DNA of 64,000 nucleotides, from NCBI GenBank assembly GCA_022821495.1, contig JAJEDN010000080.1:1-64000 (forward strand), written 5' to 3'. Numbering within the stretch: the first letter of the stretch is position 1; each line of letters starts with the position of its first letter. The DNA is from Candidatus Poribacteria bacterium. Lineage in GTDB: Bacteria > Poribacteria > WGA-4E > WGA-3G. Positions 38,107 through 47,133 of the stretch are shown one piece after another. A program made the position numbers and the translations under genes. The notes under the pieces were generated by a model that was given only the letters and a program-made list of their open reading frames with translations, was not told the origin of the DNA and made no database searches.

Positions 38107-39753
38107 TTATTCTGATTCTATAATCCTCAAAACCTGATTGATAGATATATCCTCCAAGACCTGTCTCGTCCCACTTTGCCATACAACCGTAATCTTCTCA
38201 ACACGCTGATGCGCGCCTAAACCGAACAGTAAACGCGTATCACTCCCCGACGCATAACTTGAACCGCTCTTTACCTCTCTGATCTGTGTCATCTTCCTCG
38301 TCACAACCGTAACCTTCGCCCCGATACCATCACGGTTACTTCGGGTGCCAATTAATTGGATAGCCAACCAATTTTTCTGGTTTCCACCGTCGTTCCGAAG
38401 TAAAACTGATCGCTGGTTGGAATTCACGACGACAATATCGGTATCGCCATCGTTATCGTAATCGGCAGTCGCGGCAGCCCTACCCACCAGTGCCTGTGTG
38501 AAATAAGCACCAGTAGTTCCTGACACATCGGTGTACGTCCCATCACCTGTATTTTGGAACATCTGGTCGCGTTGCGCATAAGTCTCATGGTCCATCAAAA
38601 CTTCGATGACATCTTGTGGATGCCCGTTTGCACAAAACAGATCAAGGTGTCCATCGTTATCGTAATCTAAAAATATCGGACTGAAACCGACAAACGGCAG
38701 CGTCGGTTGTTCCAATCCGCTGTCTGCCGTCGTGTCGGTAAAAAACAGTCCTTCCTCGTTCTTATAGAGGGTCGCCTTTTCAGAATTTGCGACGATAAAG
38801 TCAAACCACCCATCACCGTTGTAGTCGCCGCTATCTATACCCATAGAGCCTTCAGCAACCCCTTTCTCATCATAGCCGACACCGATGAACAGGCTCTCAT
38901 CTGTGAAAGAGCCGTCGCCGTTGTTATGATACAAGAAATTCCGGTTGGTATCGTTAGTGACGTAAATATCCGGGAACCCGTCATTATCGTAGTCACAGAC
39001 GACAGCCGCCATGCCTCTCCCTTCAGTCGGGTTTGTCACACCGGCTGCCGCAGCGATATTTGTAAACGTCCCGTTGCCGTTGTTTCGGTAGAGCACATCG
39101 GCGGTGCCTTCATAACTGCGCGGATGCCCGTAACCGATGATACCTTTAAAGGTTGTGACCGGCATCGACAATTCGTATACCAAATAGTTGACGACAAAAA
39201 TATCCAAATCACCATCTACATCGAAATCGAGATAGACGGCTGCGATACCCCAGTGGTCGTTATCAATACCAGAGGCTTCGGTAATGTCAGTAAAGGTGCC
39301 GTCGCCGTTGTTTTGGTAGAGTGTATCCCGTCCAAAGTTTGCGACATAGAGATCCGCATCACCATCATTATCAATATCACCCGCGGCGGCTGCCATCCCG
39401 TACCCTGTGTCGCCTGTCCCAGAAACCTCGGTAACATCTGTAAAACTGCCATCACCATCGTTGCGATAGAGCACGTTTCCAAGCTGTGCCTGTTGTGGCT
39501 CTTGCTTCGCTTGCGGAACATAACCGCTGTTAACAAAATAGAGATCAACATCGCCATCGGTGTCGTAATCAAAAAAGACGGCACCCGATCCCATCGTCTC
39601 AATGATATGCTTATGTTCGGTTTTACCGTTGCTGTGTTTGAAGTGGATGCCCGCTGCTTCAGTGACATCCACAAAGATAGGCGGTTGTGCGGCAGCACTG
39701 CTTATAAGTACGAATATAAGAAGTAATACTATTTCTAAAAGTTTATATCGCAT
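38107..39753 (-). CDS. CRTAC1-type FG-GAP/VCBS repeat protein with ASPIC/UnbV C-terminus
   Basis: Repeated DYDNDGxxDI/DLY motifs; C-terminal NWLAIQLIGTRSNRDGIGAKVTV...LLFGLG. Confidence 0.92.
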   Translation of the reverse strand: MRYKLLEIVLLLIFVLISSAAAQPPIFVDVTEAAGIHFKHSNGKTEHKHIIETMGSGAVFFDYDTDGDVDLYFVNSGYVPQAKQEPQQAQLGNVLYRNDGDGSFTDVTEVSGTGDTGYGMAAAAGDIDNDGDADLYVANFGRDTLYQNNGDGTFTDITEASGIDNDHWGIAAVYLDFDVDGDLDIFVVNYLVYELSMPVTTFKGIIGYGHPRSYEGTADVLYRNNGNGTFTNIAAAAGVTNPTEGRGMAAVVCDYDNDGFPDIYVTNDTNRNFLYHNNGDGSFTDESLFIGVGYDEKGVAEGSMGIDSGDYNGDGWFDFIVANSEKATLYKNEEGLFFTDTTADSGLEQPTLPFVGFSPIFLDYDNDGHLDLFCANGHPQDVIEVLMDHETYAQRDQMFQNTGDGTYTDVSGTTGAYFTQALVGRAAATADYDNDGDTDIVVVNSNQRSVLLRNDGGNQKNWLAIQLIGTRSNRDGIGAKVTVVTRKMTQIREVKSGSSYASGSDTRLLFGLGAHQRVEKITVVWQSGTRQVLEDISINQVLRIIESE

Positions 39754-39854
39754 TAACTGCACCGGGCATAACATTAACTGCACCCTTGACCCAGACCCCG
39801 GTAGGTGCGGTTTCATAGGGGAACATCGCAGCAAAAACACCGCACCGGGCATAA

Positions 39855-39885
39855 CTGCAGGCGGGGTTTGAAACCCCGCCTGCAG
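39855..39885. repeat. REP-like palindrome CTGCAGGCGGGGTTT-G-AAACCCCGCCTGCAG
   Basis: Perfect 15-bp arms. Confidence 0.85.
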
Positions 39886-39955
39886 CGGCTGGGAGAAGTA
39901 AGACGAGTTGAGGGATCAATAGTTTGGAAGGTTGATACTTTAGCATTATATCGGA

Positions 39956-40825
39956 CTATTTAGATGTTTTTTCAGCGGTCTTTGCCAATCGGAAACCGAC
40001 AAAGGAGGTCTTCAAATTCGGATAGAGGTAAAACCGGAACGTAGTGCTGCACCGGCTGATCTTATCAACCCAGGAACCCCCTCGGATAACACGCCAACTG
40101 CCGACAACCGGTCCTGTTGGATTCCGCTTCGGGCGTTTCGTGAAGACTTGCGAAGTGTGCCAGTAATAGACATCGCTATACCAATCCGCAGTCCATTCCC
40201 AGACGTTGCCTGCCATATCCATCACACCGTAGTAACTCTTGCCCTTCGGAAAGCTGCCAACGGGTGCGAGACCATTCTTATAACCATCATTATCGGCAGC
40301 GGTGTTCGCGTAGGGTTCGATTGCATTGCCCCAGGGCCATATCCTGTCAGTGTAGCCGCGCGCCGCTTTCTCCCACTCCGCTTCTGTCGGTAGACGCATG
40401 CCTTTCCAAGCCGCATAGGCATTCGCGTCGTGCCAAGAAACCCCGACAACAGGATGATCAGGGAACTGCTTTGCCCGTTCAGGCCAGTTACCGATCTGCG
40501 GAATGTGTGTAAAATTTTCGGGAGTGTGTTGCTGCATTTCTGCTGCGGCAGCGGCTTGCTGTTTCCAAAATTCGTAGTATTCGGCGTTTGTTACTTCGTA
40601 CTTGCCGATGTAATAGGCGCCGAGATAGACTTTATGCATCGGTCTTTCATCAGCGGCGCGGTTGTCGCTTCCCATTGTGAAGGTCCCAGCAGAGACGAAT
40701 ATCATATTCTCTGCATCTTGTGCGAATACAGCAATACCGGGGAAAAGCAGAAGCATCAGATATTTCGCGATCAGACTGAAATAACTATTTCTGTTTCGCT
40801 TTCTGTTCGGATAAAAGGTGTTCAT
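39956..40825 (-). CDS. Formylglycine-generating enzyme/SUMF1-family protein
   Basis: MIFVSAGTFTMGSDN, VSWHDANAYAAWKGMRLPTEAEWEKAARG, MDMAGNVWEWTADWYSD, RVIRGGSW. Confidence 0.9.
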   Translation of the reverse strand: MNTFYPNRKRNRNSYFSLIAKYLMLLLFPGIAVFAQDAENMIFVSAGTFTMGSDNRAADERPMHKVYLGAYYIGKYEVTNAEYYEFWKQQAAAAAEMQQHTPENFTHIPQIGNWPERAKQFPDHPVVGVSWHDANAYAAWKGMRLPTEAEWEKAARGYTDRIWPWGNAIEPYANTAADNDGYKNGLAPVGSFPKGKSYYGVMDMAGNVWEWTADWYSDVYYWHTSQVFTKRPKRNPTGPVVGSWRVIRGGSWVDKISRCSTTFRFYLYPNLKTSFVGFRLAKTAEKTSK

Positions 40826-41963
40826 AAGCGCGGTAATGCTCCTGCGCGAGCTTCTGGTTTCCAAAACTCTGATATAATTTTGAGACGTTAAGATGGTAGT
40901 AGGGTTGCTCGCTATCGAGTTCGATCGCTTTTTGGAACGTAACGAGTGCCTCTCGTCGTTTGCCTTGCATTGCATACGCACTACCGAGGGTGTTATAAAG
41001 GATCGACTGGTCGGGCATCAGCTGGACAGCCTTTTCGGCGGCTTCCGCAGCATGCTTAGGATAGTTTAGCGCCATAAATGTTCGGCTTAAACCGTGATGA
41101 AAATTGGCGTTGTTCGGTGCGAGTTCAATGCACCTCTGAAAGACTTGGACGGCTTCGGGATAGTTTTTTTGGCTCATCAACAGGGAGGCTAAGCCTGACC
41201 ACGCTTCGAGGTTATTCGGTTCTGCGCGTGTGAGGCGCGCGAGACGTTCATATTCAGCAAATTCCTTTTGTAATTGTTGGTAAATTTGCATCTCGGCTCT
41301 GCTTTTCTCGCGGTCCCCTAAACGGAGATACGCCATACCAAGCCCATAATGCGGTTCTGCATAACGTCCAGGTCCGAACGCTAATGCTTTTTGGAAGTTC
41401 TCTATCGCTTTCGTATATTCTTTTAAGTTGAGGTAAGCCGTACCGAGTTCTTGATATGTGCCTGCTGCTTGTGGTTTCAACGTAAGGGCTTCCATCAAGG
41501 CGGGGGCAGCGTCTCCATAGCGCCGGAGTTTTAGAAGTGTTTTGCCGAGCATTTCCTGCCCGCGCGCATGATGCGGTGAAAGTTCAACAACCTGTTCTAA
41601 CACTGGCACTGCGTCTGCCCATTTATCAAGTTTGAAATACACAACGCCGAGCGAGTAGAGTGCCTCAATGTTATCGGGCATCAACGCTAAAGACCGTTGG
41701 TAACTATCGGCAGCCTTGTTCCAGAATTGCTCTTGGGCATAAGCCATACCGAGATAGTGGAGAATTTCAGAGTGATCCGGTTCGATCGCCAGTGCGGTTT
41801 CAAACTCGGATATCGCCGTCTGATTGTCGCCACGGAAGATAGCACTAAACCCTTGTTCTACGTGTCGAACGTATTTGCTATGGTCGCCAGATTTTTCATC
41901 GGCGGTACCAGAGAGCGGCAGACAGATCGAAAGAAAAATAACAATTTTCAACCAATTTCGCAT
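40785..41963 (-). CDS. Exported TPR-repeat protein
   Basis: Multiple TPR units (AISEFETALAIEPDHSEILHYLGMAYAQ etc.), signal peptide. Confidence 0.9.
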   Translation of the reverse strand: MRNWLKIVIFLSICLPLSGTADEKSGDHSKYVRHVEQGFSAIFRGDNQTAISEFETALAIEPDHSEILHYLGMAYAQEQFWNKAADSYQRSLALMPDNIEALYSLGVVYFKLDKWADAVPVLEQVVELSPHHARGQEMLGKTLLKLRRYGDAAPALMEALTLKPQAAGTYQELGTAYLNLKEYTKAIENFQKALAFGPGRYAEPHYGLGMAYLRLGDREKSRAEMQIYQQLQKEFAEYERLARLTRAEPNNLEAWSGLASLLMSQKNYPEAVQVFQRCIELAPNNANFHHGLSRTFMALNYPKHAAEAAEKAVQLMPDQSILYNTLGSAYAMQGKRREALVTFQKAIELDSEQPYYHLNVSKLYQSFGNQKLAQEHYRAYEHLLSEQKAKQK

Positions 41964-42132
41964 TTTTTACTTTTCCTTGCGGTTCAATCAGGTAGGTTAT
42001 CGAAAAATCTCCGTTGTGTATATCCAGCCCGGCGTGTTGCTTGTGCTTACTTTTCTTGTGTTAATTCTAACTGTAGTCCCGAAAAAAGTCAAGTTTATAA
42101 AACCAATCAATGCTATACTATACAGATACTAT

Positions 42133-42259
42133 TATAGTAAAGCCCATAATTATTGAGACACATCCAATCAAAGCGATTCCCATCTTATTCCCCCCTGATA
42201 AGGGGGGTTAGGGGGGTTATCTTCGTAAAAGTGTTCATTTATTTTCGGATTTTACTATA
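42133..42259 (-). mobile_element. TATAGTAAA-ended MITE-like element, copy C
   Basis: TATAGTAAAGCCCATAATTATTGAGACACATCC ... TTATTTTCGGATTTTACTATA. Confidence 0.75.
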
Positions 42260-42302
42260 AATTCAGAAAATAAAGGATTAGAAATAGATGTCAATAACCC
42301 CC

Positions 42303-42497
42303 TGCTAAAGCATGTGGGCTTGTGCGAAGCGTATACCAAACGTTCACTCCACAAGTTAAACTATTTTCTACAGTAATATATCGCAGTCTCTTGGCGTGGT
42401 CGCCTGAGTAATGTTTCGGATACTCCCCTCGTCTGATTCCACTTCGATATTGCGATCTGGAAGGGGCCATACAAACTCCATTGGAGATTTACAAACT
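42303..42497 (+). ncRNA. Candidate omegaRNA upstream of isrB
   Basis: Noncoding 5' region with stems CTTGTG...CACAAG, GAAgCGT-ATACCAA-ACGTTC, GGCG-TGGT-CGCC; position as expected for IscB/IsrB omegaRNA. Confidence 0.45.
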
Positions 42498-43520
42498 ATG
42501 TTTGTTCCCGTTGTTGATAAACACCAAAAACCACTTATGCCCACCAAGCCTTCGCGGGCAAGGAAATGGATGAGAGATAAGAAGGCAACACCGTTTTTCA
42601 AGAATGGCGTATTTTGTCTGCGTCTCAACGTTGATCCTTCTGATAGGTATTTTCAAGAGATTGCCGTAGGTGTTGACCCCGGTAGTAAGAAAGAAGGCTT
42701 TACTGTCAAATCAGAATCACATACCTACTTGAATGTGCAAGCAGACGCTCACAATAAAGTCGGTAAAAAGATTGAAAAGCGTCGTGAGTTGCGGCGAGGG
42801 AGACGTTCTCGTAAATGTCCGAATCGCAAGAACAGGATGAATCGTCTCGGAAATAAAGTGCGTATTCCCGCAGGCACGCGTGCGAGGTGGGATTGGAAAC
42901 TTCGTATCCTTGGCTGGCTCTCTAAACTCTATCCGATCACGCGTGTCTGTGTGGAAGATATTAAGGCACCGACGATAGAACATGCGAAAAAATGGAATCA
43001 GTCCTTTAGTCCTTTGGAAGTCGGTAAGCAATGGTTCTATACTGAAATAGCAAAACGGTGGCAACTGCGAACCCTTCAAGGGTGGGAAACAAAGGCGATA
43101 CGCGATAGGTTATCACTGAAAAAATCGTCAAAGAAACTATCGGAGACTTTTGACGCACATTGCGTTGATTCTTGGTGTCTGGCATATCATAGTGTTGGCG
43201 GTGATAACCTACCGGATAACACGGATATATTCTGTATATCACCGATACCGATCCGCCGGCGAGAACTCCATAGGCAAAACCCACAAAAGGGTGGGAAACG
43301 CCCACGTTATGGTGGAACTACTTGGAATGGATTGGTAAAGAACACTCTCGTTAGACATGTTAGACATGGATTAACCCGTATTAGCGGTTTCAGCGAACAA
43401 GGTATTTCACTATATTCTTTAGAGGGGAAACGCCTCTGTCAAAACGGAAAAACAAAAGATTTTAGGGTGCTAACACGCCTAAATTTCAATTATAGGAGCG
43501 GTGTTTCCTCCGCCTGCTAA
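42498..43520 (+). CDS. isrB: IsrB-like RuvC nickase (IscB family lacking HNH)
   Basis: PLMP motif KPLMPT, RuvC-I VGVDPGSK, Arg-rich bridge KRRELRRGRRSRK, RuvC-II CVEDIKA, RuvC-III DAHCVDSW, C-terminal RRELHRQNPQKGGKRPRYGGT; no CxxC HNH insert. Confidence 0.85.
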   Translation: MFVPVVDKHQKPLMPTKPSRARKWMRDKKATPFFKNGVFCLRLNVDPSDRYFQEIAVGVDPGSKKEGFTVKSESHTYLNVQADAHNKVGKKIEKRRELRRGRRSRKCPNRKNRMNRLGNKVRIPAGTRARWDWKLRILGWLSKLYPITRVCVEDIKAPTIEHAKKWNQSFSPLEVGKQWFYTEIAKRWQLRTLQGWETKAIRDRLSLKKSSKKLSETFDAHCVDSWCLAYHSVGGDNLPDNTDIFCISPIPIRRRELHRQNPQKGGKRPRYGGTTWNGLVKNTLVRHVRHGLTRISGFSEQGISLYSLEGKRLCQNGKTKDFRVLTRLNFNYRSGVSSAC

Positions 43521-43550
43521 AGCAACGGGGTTTCCACACCGAAAACATTG

Positions 43551-44639
43551 ATGAAACAGGTTACAATTTATCGCGAGCCGGGCCGTTATGCGGGGTGGCC
43601 AGCGAACTACGGCATCTGGGCATGGGACGATGAAATCGTTGTCGGCTTTACCGTGGGCTACCACAAATCGGACGGGGGTTTTCATCGCCGCGATCGAGAC
43701 AGACCCTTTACAGGGATGCAAGCACGAAGCTTAGATGGCGGTGAAACATGGCACGTCTCAGAAACACCGTGTCGTCTACCCGCAAGAGGCACACTCTCCG
43801 CAGATGAACATGTGGAGGAACAGCATAGATCTACAGCGGGCGCAGCGTTCGATACACCGCAGCGCGTCGATTTTACGCACCCAGATTTTGCGATGATGTG
43901 CAGCCGATCCGGTCTCAGATCGGGATCGTATTCGTGGTTTTACACCTCTACAGATCGGTGCAAAAGCTGGGACGGTCCCTTTAAACTGCCGATGTTCGGA
44001 TACACCGGCATCGCAGCGCGCACGGATTACCTTGTTTCGGGTGCAGATGAATGCTTGGTATTCCTCACGGCATCAAAATCAGACGGTGAGGAGGGGTTGG
44101 TATTCTGCGCACAGACGACCGATGGCGGTGAATCCTTCTCGTTGTTATCTCAGATCGGGCCTGAACCTGAAGGGTTTTCTATCATGCCTGCAAGTGTTCG
44201 GTTATCGGATTCACGGATTTTAGTTGCGGTCCGGTGCCGCGGTGAAGGTAAAGATGCCCGCGTAGACTGGGAAGAGCGGCTAAACTGGATTGATCTCTAC
44301 GGTTCAGATGATAACGGACAGACCTGGAATTACGTGAACCGACCCGTTGAAAATACAGGACGTGGCGGGAATCCACCCACATTAACGCTGCTTCATGATG
44401 GTAGGCTATGTCTTATCTATGGGTACCGGGACGCACCGCACCGAATGTGCGCGAAGTTAAGTAGTGATGCTGGTGAGACCTGGGGCGAAGAAATCGTCTT
44501 ACGCGATAACGGTGGCGACCCTGACATCGGTTACCCTCGCACGGTCCAACGTCCTGACGGAACTGTAGTAACTATCTACTATTTTGATGAGGAACCCGAT
44601 GGCGATCGGTTCATTGAAGCGACATTGTGGAAGCCGTAG
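43551..44639 (+). CDS. Sialidase/neuraminidase-like BNR-repeat protein
   Basis: SLDGGETWHVSE, STDRCKSWDGPF, TTDGGESFSLLS, SSDAGETWGEEI Asp-box motifs. Confidence 0.75.
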   Translation: MKQVTIYREPGRYAGWPANYGIWAWDDEIVVGFTVGYHKSDGGFHRRDRDRPFTGMQARSLDGGETWHVSETPCRLPARGTLSADEHVEEQHRSTAGAAFDTPQRVDFTHPDFAMMCSRSGLRSGSYSWFYTSTDRCKSWDGPFKLPMFGYTGIAARTDYLVSGADECLVFLTASKSDGEEGLVFCAQTTDGGESFSLLSQIGPEPEGFSIMPASVRLSDSRILVAVRCRGEGKDARVDWEERLNWIDLYGSDDNGQTWNYVNRPVENTGRGGNPPTLTLLHDGRLCLIYGYRDAPHRMCAKLSSDAGETWGEEIVLRDNGGDPDIGYPRTVQRPDGTVVTIYYFDEEPDGDRFIEATLWKP

Positions 44640-44643
44640 GGTT

Positions 44644-45984
44644 CTACTTGGTGCTTGAACGCAAATCGAAACAGACCAGACGGTCTTTGCCACGGATGTA
44701 AAGATAACCACCTGCAAGCACCGGGGCTGCCCAAGCCGGGTATTTCACTAATGGACGACCCCTCTCATCTTTCGGTATAACTTGCGAGATTACCCTTAAT
44801 TGCTCTGGTGTGCATTTAAGGAGCATCAAGCGTCCGTATTCGCCGAGATAGATGAAGTAGTCGTTCACCCACAGCAACGAGGCGCGTTCATCGACGCGTT
44901 GCGACCACGTGACTTTACCCGTTTTGAGCTCCACACAACGGAGTTCTGCACCGTTAGGGCGTTGCCCACTACAGGCATAGAGGTAGCCCTCATGATGGAT
45001 TGCGGTGTTCCAGTGCAACTCCATGGATTTGTTTCTGCGCGATGCCCGATCTTTCCAAACGACTTCGTACCCACCCGGATGCACCTTAACAACTGAGCTG
45101 CCAATGCCGTAGGACTCACTAATAAAAATATGATCATCTGCAACGACTGGACTTGAAGCGTTGACAGATTCAATCTTAGAGTGCCGCCACGGATAGTGGA
45201 AATCTATTTCACCCGTTCGGGGTTCAAAACCGACGAGTCCGCCACGCAGGAGCGCGAATCCCCAACGTCTATCACCAATAGTGGTGAAAATTGGACTCGC
45301 GTAACTCGCGAGTTCATCAGCGATTTGGTAGACAACCGCACCCGTGTGTTTGTTAAAAGCGACGATGCCGCTCCCGTTCGAGGCAGGTCTACCGTTCGCG
45401 CCCCAAATATCTTTCGGGCTGCCCGGTGGCGAACCACCGATCTGAACAATAAGCAATTCGCCTTCCACCCCAGGTGCTGAAGCGACACCGAAAAAGTTTT
45501 GGACGACGTGGAACTTCGCCATCGTGTCAATTTCCCACAAACTTTCACCATCTGAGACGCTGACACAATGTAACATCCCGTCTGCGCCGAAGATATAGAC
45601 GCGATCTCCGTCAACAACCGGACAACACCGCGGTCCGTTGTTGTAACCGTACATATCTTCATAGTCTGTTGGATATTCAAACCGCCAGAGTTCGTTGCCA
45701 GTGCGGCTCTCGAAACAGGTGAGGCGCGCCATATTTCCGTGGCGTGCGAAGATAAAGAGTCGTCCGTTTGCCACCGTTGGCGCGCCGTAACTCGTCCCAA
45801 TTTCCTTCTGCCAGACAACCGGGGGACCTGTTTCTCCCCATGGTGCGATGTCTACCTTTTCTCGCGACTTGCCGTTTCGCGTGGGACCGAGAAAATCGTT
45901 CCAATCGGAAGCAAACGTCCCTATCAACCCTGCCATCCAGAGGTTTAGGAGCAGCAACAAGATAATGTGCGCGAATGTTCTCAC
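44644..45984 (-). CDS. PQQ-binding-like beta-propeller protein
   Basis: DWNDFLGPTRNGKS, SRTGNELWRFEYP, KTGKVTWSQRV repeats; signal peptide. Confidence 0.85.
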   Translation of the reverse strand: MRTFAHIILLLLLNLWMAGLIGTFASDWNDFLGPTRNGKSREKVDIAPWGETGPPVVWQKEIGTSYGAPTVANGRLFIFARHGNMARLTCFESRTGNELWRFEYPTDYEDMYGYNNGPRCCPVVDGDRVYIFGADGMLHCVSVSDGESLWEIDTMAKFHVVQNFFGVASAPGVEGELLIVQIGGSPPGSPKDIWGANGRPASNGSGIVAFNKHTGAVVYQIADELASYASPIFTTIGDRRWGFALLRGGLVGFEPRTGEIDFHYPWRHSKIESVNASSPVVADDHIFISESYGIGSSVVKVHPGGYEVVWKDRASRRNKSMELHWNTAIHHEGYLYACSGQRPNGAELRCVELKTGKVTWSQRVDERASLLWVNDYFIYLGEYGRLMLLKCTPEQLRVISQVIPKDERGRPLVKYPAWAAPVLAGGYLYIRGKDRLVCFDLRSSTK

Positions 45985-47000
45985 GCAGCGATCTCCTCAT
46001 TTGCCCGCTTCACAAGGGCATTCATATAGGCAATCGTGTACGCGGTGCCGACGCGGTGATCACCCGCCATGCTCGGAATATGATCTGGAATCAACACACC
46101 GTTGAAATCCACTTCACGAAGGGCTTTCGCGACGTGATACATATCCTGATAGCCGTTATCGACAAAGGTCTCAACGAAATGTGGGAGCGGCTGATCGACA
46201 TTGCGGAAATGGACTTTAAAAATTTTGTTCCGTTCACCGAAATAGCGGATGGATTCAATCACGTCTTTCCCCATCAGTTCGCCGCCTTCTAACCAGCAAC
46301 CGACGCAGAAACACATCCCGACATTCGGGCTATCAGCAATCTCAAGGGCGCGTTTGTAGCCTTCAAAACTACTGAAGATACATCTTGGAATTCCGGCGAG
46401 ATGGAGTGCGGGTGGGTCGTCAGGATGGATACCGATCATCACACCGGCTTCCTCTGCGACGGGTGCGGCTTGTTTGATGAAATACGCGTAGTTATCCCAA
46501 AGTTCCTCTTCACTATATTCGCGCCCGTGTGAGAGCGGCATCCCATATTTCTTACCGCCCCAGTGTCCTACATCGGCAGCCTCAAGATTGAATGCCCTTG
46601 CACTGGCACCACCACGGGTAGTTTCACGCTCAGTACTCCAGATACCGTTCCCCATGTGTGCGTAGGTCGTATACGGAATTCCGGCTCTACCGAGATCGCG
46701 GATGTACTGTTTGTATTGTTCAACTTTCGCGTCGCGGTTCTCCAGGTTCAGCACAATCCCGTCCTGATTGTGGACATCAGAGTTGCCAAACCCGTAGATT
46801 TTCAGTCCAGCGTTCTCGAAAATCTCGCGGCGACTCATGAAATAATCGTAGTTTGCGTTCTCACCGTTCGTCCAGAGAACAACATAGTCAACATCCATCT
46901 GTTTAGCAAACTCCAAGTCTGCTTCGCTCGGTTCCGGCGACATCTGTGCCGTAACTTTCATACCGGGTTCAATGTTGTCCAGAGGGGTTTGGGTTGCCAT
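45981..47000 (-). CDS. uxuA: Mannonate dehydratase-like protein
   Basis: GIHPDDPPALHLAGIPRCIFSSFEGYKRAL, NVGMCFCVGCW, KIFKVHFRNVDQPLPHFVETFVDNGYQDMY, HIPSMAGD. Confidence 0.88.
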   Translation of the reverse strand: MATQTPLDNIEPGMKVTAQMSPEPSEADLEFAKQMDVDYVVLWTNGENANYDYFMSRREIFENAGLKIYGFGNSDVHNQDGIVLNLENRDAKVEQYKQYIRDLGRAGIPYTTYAHMGNGIWSTERETTRGGASARAFNLEAADVGHWGGKKYGMPLSHGREYSEEELWDNYAYFIKQAAPVAEEAGVMIGIHPDDPPALHLAGIPRCIFSSFEGYKRALEIADSPNVGMCFCVGCWLEGGELMGKDVIESIRYFGERNKIFKVHFRNVDQPLPHFVETFVDNGYQDMYHVAKALREVDFNGVLIPDHIPSMAGDHRVGTAYTIAYMNALVKRANEEIAA

Positions 47001-47133
47001 TGTGTACCTCCATTTTTTAAGGGTTTTCGGTCATCGGTTCCCGGTTTTCGGTTAAGACCTCGTGGCGGTCGCCAATTCTGTCACTGCCACAAGATACCTC
47101 TTTAACCGACAACTAACAACTGATAACCAGCAA

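Larger units (their letters stand above)
42301..43535 (+). mobile_element. IS605-like element carrying isrB
   Basis: CCTGCTAAAGCA at both ends (42301, 43513); right end GGAGCGGTGTTTCCTCCGCCTGCTAAAGCAACGGGGTTTCC. Confidence 0.6.

Noticed and set aside
38707-39726. 339-aa plus-strand ORF antisense to the FG-GAP protein
   Set aside because: Shadow ORF caused by the periodic DxDxDG codons on the other strand; no family signature.
45204-45818. 204-aa minus-strand ORF overlapping the PQQ propeller gene
   Set aside because: Alternate frame inside a well-supported coding region; biased composition.
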